From positions 1-7,295 of the forward strand of contig CAYLNK010000336.1 in NCBI GenBank assembly GCA_964384675.1: a stretch of DNA of 7,295 nt. Direction: 5' to 3'. This document shows, one piece after another, positions 5,011-7,295 of this stretch (its first letter is position 1; the number at the start of each line of letters is the position of its first letter). The stretch is from CAYLNK01 sp964384675 (GTDB lineage Bacteria; Acidobacteriota; Thermoanaerobaculia; UBA5066). The notes under the pieces are model-generated. The model saw only the letters and a program-made list of their open reading frames with translations, searched no databases and was not told the origin of the DNA. The position numbers and the translations under genes are program-made.

Positions 5011-6837
5011 ATGAGCGGACTTCGTAACATCGCGATCATCGCCCACGTCGACCACGGCAAGACGACACTCGTCGACTGCCTCCTGAAGCAGTCGGGCACC
5101 TTCCGGGCCAACGAGTCGATCGCCGAGCGGGTGATGGACAGCAACGACCTCGAGCGGGAGCGTGGCATCACGATCCTGTCGAAGAACACCTCGATCCGGT
5201 ACCACGGCGTCAAGGTGAACATCGTCGATACCCCCGGCCACAGCGACTTCGGCGGCGAGGTCGAGCGCGTGCTGAAGATGGTCGACGCCGTCCTTCTCGT
5301 GGTCGACGCGGCCGACGGCCCGATGCCCCAGACCCGGTTCGTGCTGCGGAAGGCCCTGGAGCTCGGCCTCTCGCCGATCGTCGTCGTGAACAAGGTCGAC
5401 CGGCCCGAGGCCCGGGCGCACCAGGTGATCGACGAGGTCTTCGACCTGATGGTCGATCTGGGGGCCTCGGACGAGCAGCTCGACTTCCCGATCGTCTACA
5501 CGTCGGCCAAGCAGGGCTTCGCCCGCCGCGAGGTCGACCACACGAACGGCGACGTCCGGCCGCTGCTGGACGCCATCCTCGTGGAGGTGCCCGAGCCCGG
5601 CGGCGACCCGGCCGCGCCGTTGCAGCTCCTGGTGGCCTCGCTCGACTACGACAACTACCTGGGGCGCCTCGTGATCGGCCGGGTCGTGAACGGCACGATC
5701 CGGTCCGGCTCGAACGTCACGGTCTGCAAGCTCGACGGCTCGATGAAGCAGGCCAAGGTGACGAAGCTGATGACGTTCGAGGGGCTCCGGCGCACCGAGG
5801 CGGCCGAGGCGGCGGCGGGCGAGATCATCGTCCTGGCCGGAGTCGAGGACGTCACCATCGGGGAGACGATCGCCGACCTCGAGAACCCGATCGCCCTCCC
5901 GCCGATCGCCGTCGACGAGCCGACCGTGTCGATGACGTTCCGCGTCAACGACTCGCCGTTCGCCGGCCGCGAAGGGAAGTACGTCACCAGCCGCAACCTG
6001 GGCGAGCGCCTCCAGCGGGAGCTCCGGACGAACGTGGCGCTCCGTGTGGAGCCGACCGACAGCCCCGACGCCTTCAAGGTCTCCGGGCGCGGCGAGCTCC
6101 ACCTGGCGATCCTGGTGGAGACGATGCGCCGAGAGGGCTTCGAGTTCGCGCTGTCGCGGCCGCAGGTGATCCTGAAGGACGTGGACGGGGTCACCAGCGA
6201 GCCGGTCGAGGAGCTGGTCGTGGACATCCCCGAGGCGGCGATGGGCACCGTGATGGAGAAGCTCGGCCCGCGGCGCGCCGAGATGACCAACATCACCAAC
6301 AACGGCTCGGGGCGGGTGAAGGTGGAGTTCCGGATCCCCACCCGCGGCCTCTTCGGCTACCGCAACGAGTTCCTCACCGACACGAAGGGCGAGGGGCTCC
6401 TGTACCACGTGTTCCACGGCTACGAGCCGCACAAGGGCGACGTCTCCGGGCGCCGCGAGGGCGCGCTCGTCTGCAAGGAGGCGGGGTCCACCACGGGGCA
6501 CGCGCTGGAGCGGCTCGAGGAGCGCTCCCAGCTGTTCCTGCACCCCGGCGTCGAGGTGTACGGCGGAATGATCTGCGGGGAGAACGCCCGGGAGAACGAC
6601 CTCGTCGTGAACCCGTGCGTGAAGAAGCACCTCACCAACATGCGGGCCTCGGGCTCGGACTTCGCCATCAAGCTCACCCCGCCGCGCGAGATGACGCTCG
6701 AGGCTTCGCTCGAGTGGATCGAGGACGACGAGCTGGTGGAGGTGACCCCGAAGTCGATCCGCCTCCGGAAGAAGATCCTGGACCACTCGCAGCGGCGCTC
6801 TTCCGAGCGGCACGCGCTGGTGGTGGACGAGGAGTAG
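5011..6837 (+). CDS. typA: Ribosome-associated translational GTPase TypA/BipA
   Basis: 608 residues, the normal full length. G-domain motifs are all intact: G1 AHVDHGKT (11-18), switch I with RGITI (51-55), G3 DTPGH (73-77, keeping the catalytic His), G4 NKVD (127-130) and G5 SAK (165-167). Domain II covers about 203-292, the EF-G domain III- and V-like regions about 300-475, and the TypA-specific C-terminal domain about 480-600. That last domain includes ENARENDLVVN (524-534), KKHLTNMRASG (538-548) and the near-invariant EVTPKSIRLRKKIL (577-590). TypA binds the 70S ribosome much as EF-G and LepA do, and in other bacteria it helps 50S assembly and growth under cold or other stress. The start MSGLRNIAII matches the family; no strong ribosome binding site precedes it (only GAAG about 13 bases away). 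It converges with the STAS gene, leaving two bases between stops. Confidence 0.98.
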   Translation: MSGLRNIAIIAHVDHGKTTLVDCLLKQSGTFRANESIAERVMDSNDLERERGITILSKNTSIRYHGVKVNIVDTPGHSDFGGEVERVLKMVDAVLLVVDAADGPMPQTRFVLRKALELGLSPIVVVNKVDRPEARAHQVIDEVFDLMVDLGASDEQLDFPIVYTSAKQGFARREVDHTNGDVRPLLDAILVEVPEPGGDPAAPLQLLVASLDYDNYLGRLVIGRVVNGTIRSGSNVTVCKLDGSMKQAKVTKLMTFEGLRRTEAAEAAAGEIIVLAGVEDVTIGETIADLENPIALPPIAVDEPTVSMTFRVNDSPFAGREGKYVTSRNLGERLQRELRTNVALRVEPTDSPDAFKVSGRGELHLAILVETMRREGFEFALSRPQVILKDVDGVTSEPVEELVVDIPEAAMGTVMEKLGPRRAEMTNITNNGSGRVKVEFRIPTRGLFGYRNEFLTDTKGEGLLYHVFHGYEPHKGDVSGRREGALVCKEAGSTTGHALERLEERSQLFLHPGVEVYGGMICGENARENDLVVNPCVKKHLTNMRASGSDFAIKLTPPREMTLEASLEWIEDDELVEVTPKSIRLRKKILDHSQRRSSERHALVVDEE

Positions 6838-6839
6838 CT

Positions 6840-7205
6840 CTATCCCGTCTTCACCCCGAGCACCTCGAGGGCCTGCTCGTGGGTGAAGACGACGTTCAGG
6901 ATCTTGTCGAGCCGGGCGATCCCCAGGATCCGGGCCACCGCGCCCTGCCCCGGGATCACGGCCACGGAGAGGTGCTCGGCGTGGAGCCGCTTGGCGAGCC
7001 GGACGAGAAGGGCCACACCGAGACTCTCCATGAACGTGACCTCCGAGAGGTCGATCACGACGGGGCACTTCTTCGACGTGACGCGCTCGAACGGCTCGCT
7101 GATCTGGCGGACGCCCTCGGCGTCCATCCGCCCCACGAAACGGACCGAGACGTGGCCCGGCGTCACCTGGCTCGACATCGTGAGGGCTTGCGGGGCCGCG
7201 TTCAT
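6840..7205 (-). CDS. STAS-domain protein, anti-sigma factor antagonist (SpoIIAA/RsbV-like)
   Basis: 121 residues, essentially one STAS domain (about 18-115) after a short N-terminal tail. The core is VVIDLSEVTFMESLGVALL (49-67). S61 in MESLG lines up with the Ser that partner kinases phosphorylate in SpoIIAA (MDSSG), with Glu for the preceding Asp and Leu for the second Ser. The flanking VRFVGRMDAEGV (21-32) and the VARILGIARLDKIL helix (90-103) fit the fold. In known partner-switch systems the unphosphorylated protein binds a serine kinase/anti-sigma factor and frees a sigma factor or other target. No kinase or phosphatase is in this window, so the partner is unknown. The start at 7205 is supported by GGAGG 4 bases upstream; an internal ATG at 7178 has no such site. 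The family call is secure and its target is not visible. Confidence 0.93.
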   Translation of the reverse strand: MNAAPQALTMSSQVTPGHVSVRFVGRMDAEGVRQISEPFERVTSKKCPVVIDLSEVTFMESLGVALLVRLAKRLHAEHLSVAVIPGQGAVARILGIARLDKILNVVFTHEQALEVLGVKTG

Positions 7206-7209
7206 CAGG

Positions 7210-7214
7210 CCTCC
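7210..7214 (-). promoter_or_regulatory. Ribosome binding site GGAGG for the STAS gene
   Basis: The minus strand reads GGAGG-CCTG-ATG, which fixes the STAS start at 7205 rather than at the internal ATG 7178. Confidence 0.65.
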
Positions 7215-7232
7215 ATTCTAGCGGGCGCGTGA

Positions 7233-7276
7233 GCGGGGCCCCGCCGCCTCCGCCGGCGCGGACGGCGTCCGCCGGC
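7233..7276. repeat. GC-rich palindromes in the right-hand non-coding end
   Basis: GCGGGGCCCCGC (7233-7244) is a perfect 12-base palindrome. A second inverted repeat has GGAC (7260-7263) and GTCC (7267-7270) around a GGC loop, with outer GCCG/CGGC arms reaching 7252 and 7276. There is no T-run on either strand. They lie upstream of the STAS gene and may belong to the leader or to the end of a gene beyond the window. Chance is a real alternative at this base composition. Confidence 0.3.
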
Positions 7277-7295
7277 CGGGGGGGCGCCCTTGACC

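Noticed and set aside
5008..7068. A 686-codon open frame on the minus strand opposite typA
   Set aside because: It lies antisense to a textbook TypA, has a His/Arg/Asp/Leu-rich composition with no motif, and is what GC-rich third positions produce on the opposite strand.
7215..7220. TAGAAT on the minus strand as a -10 box for the STAS gene
   Set aside because: It lies 9 bases before the ATG, immediately upstream of the ribosome binding site, and has no -35 at 16-18 bases.
7290..7295. TTGACC at the right edge as a -35 box on the plus strand
   Set aside because: The window ends there, so no -10 can be seen.

Overview
This is a densely coding, high-GC bacterial chromosome segment. Third codon positions are almost all G or C, and gaps between genes are mostly short. 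It carries nine protein genes and no recognisable RNA gene, mobile element, CRISPR array or phage gene. The endonuclease-type MutL, TypA/BipA, an ECF sigma factor with its zinc-type anti-sigma partner and a SpoIIAA-like STAS protein are all ordinary chromosomal bacterial genes. High GC, Ala/Pro-rich secreted proteins and a DQH(A/V)-type MutL would fit Acidobacteriota or a related high-GC Gram-negative lineage. That placement is only a guess; a phylogeny of TypA or MutL would settle it.

Layout. Left block, + strand: the C-terminal part of mutL (2-757), cut by the window edge. It is followed, with a 4-base GTGA overlap, by a rhomboid-fold membrane protein (754-1677) that seems to have lost most of its protease active site and carries a four-cysteine tail. 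Next is a small secreted protein of unknown function (1694-2215). Middle block, - strand, read right to left: an ECF sigma factor (4302-3682), a membrane-anchored zinc-motif anti-sigma factor overlapping it by 4 bases (3685-2882), and a proline-rich multi-pass membrane protein (2827-2225). Together these look like one envelope-signalling operon. Its 114-base upstream gap (4303-4416) holds a GGAACC-N16-CGTT element of ECF-promoter type facing the sigma gene, and on the other strand a TATAAT facing a secreted DUF1579-like protein (4417-4968). Right block: typA/bipA (5011-6837, +), then a convergent STAS-domain anti-anti-sigma-type protein (7205-6840, -) only two bases away. The last 90 bases hold GC-rich palindromes and no gene.

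How the genes fit together. The sigma/anti-sigma/membrane-protein trio is a plausible autoregulated envelope-stress switch: the membrane anti-sigma factor holds the sigma factor, the freed sigma factor transcribes its own operon, and the third gene is probably a membrane accessory or target. mutL and typA are housekeeping genes for mismatch repair and ribosome-associated stress adaptation. I did not find a convincing wholly new system. The items most worth a second look are the apparently inactive rhomboid with its cysteine tail, the interleaved divergent promoters at 4322-4362, and the three-cysteine anti-sigma factor.
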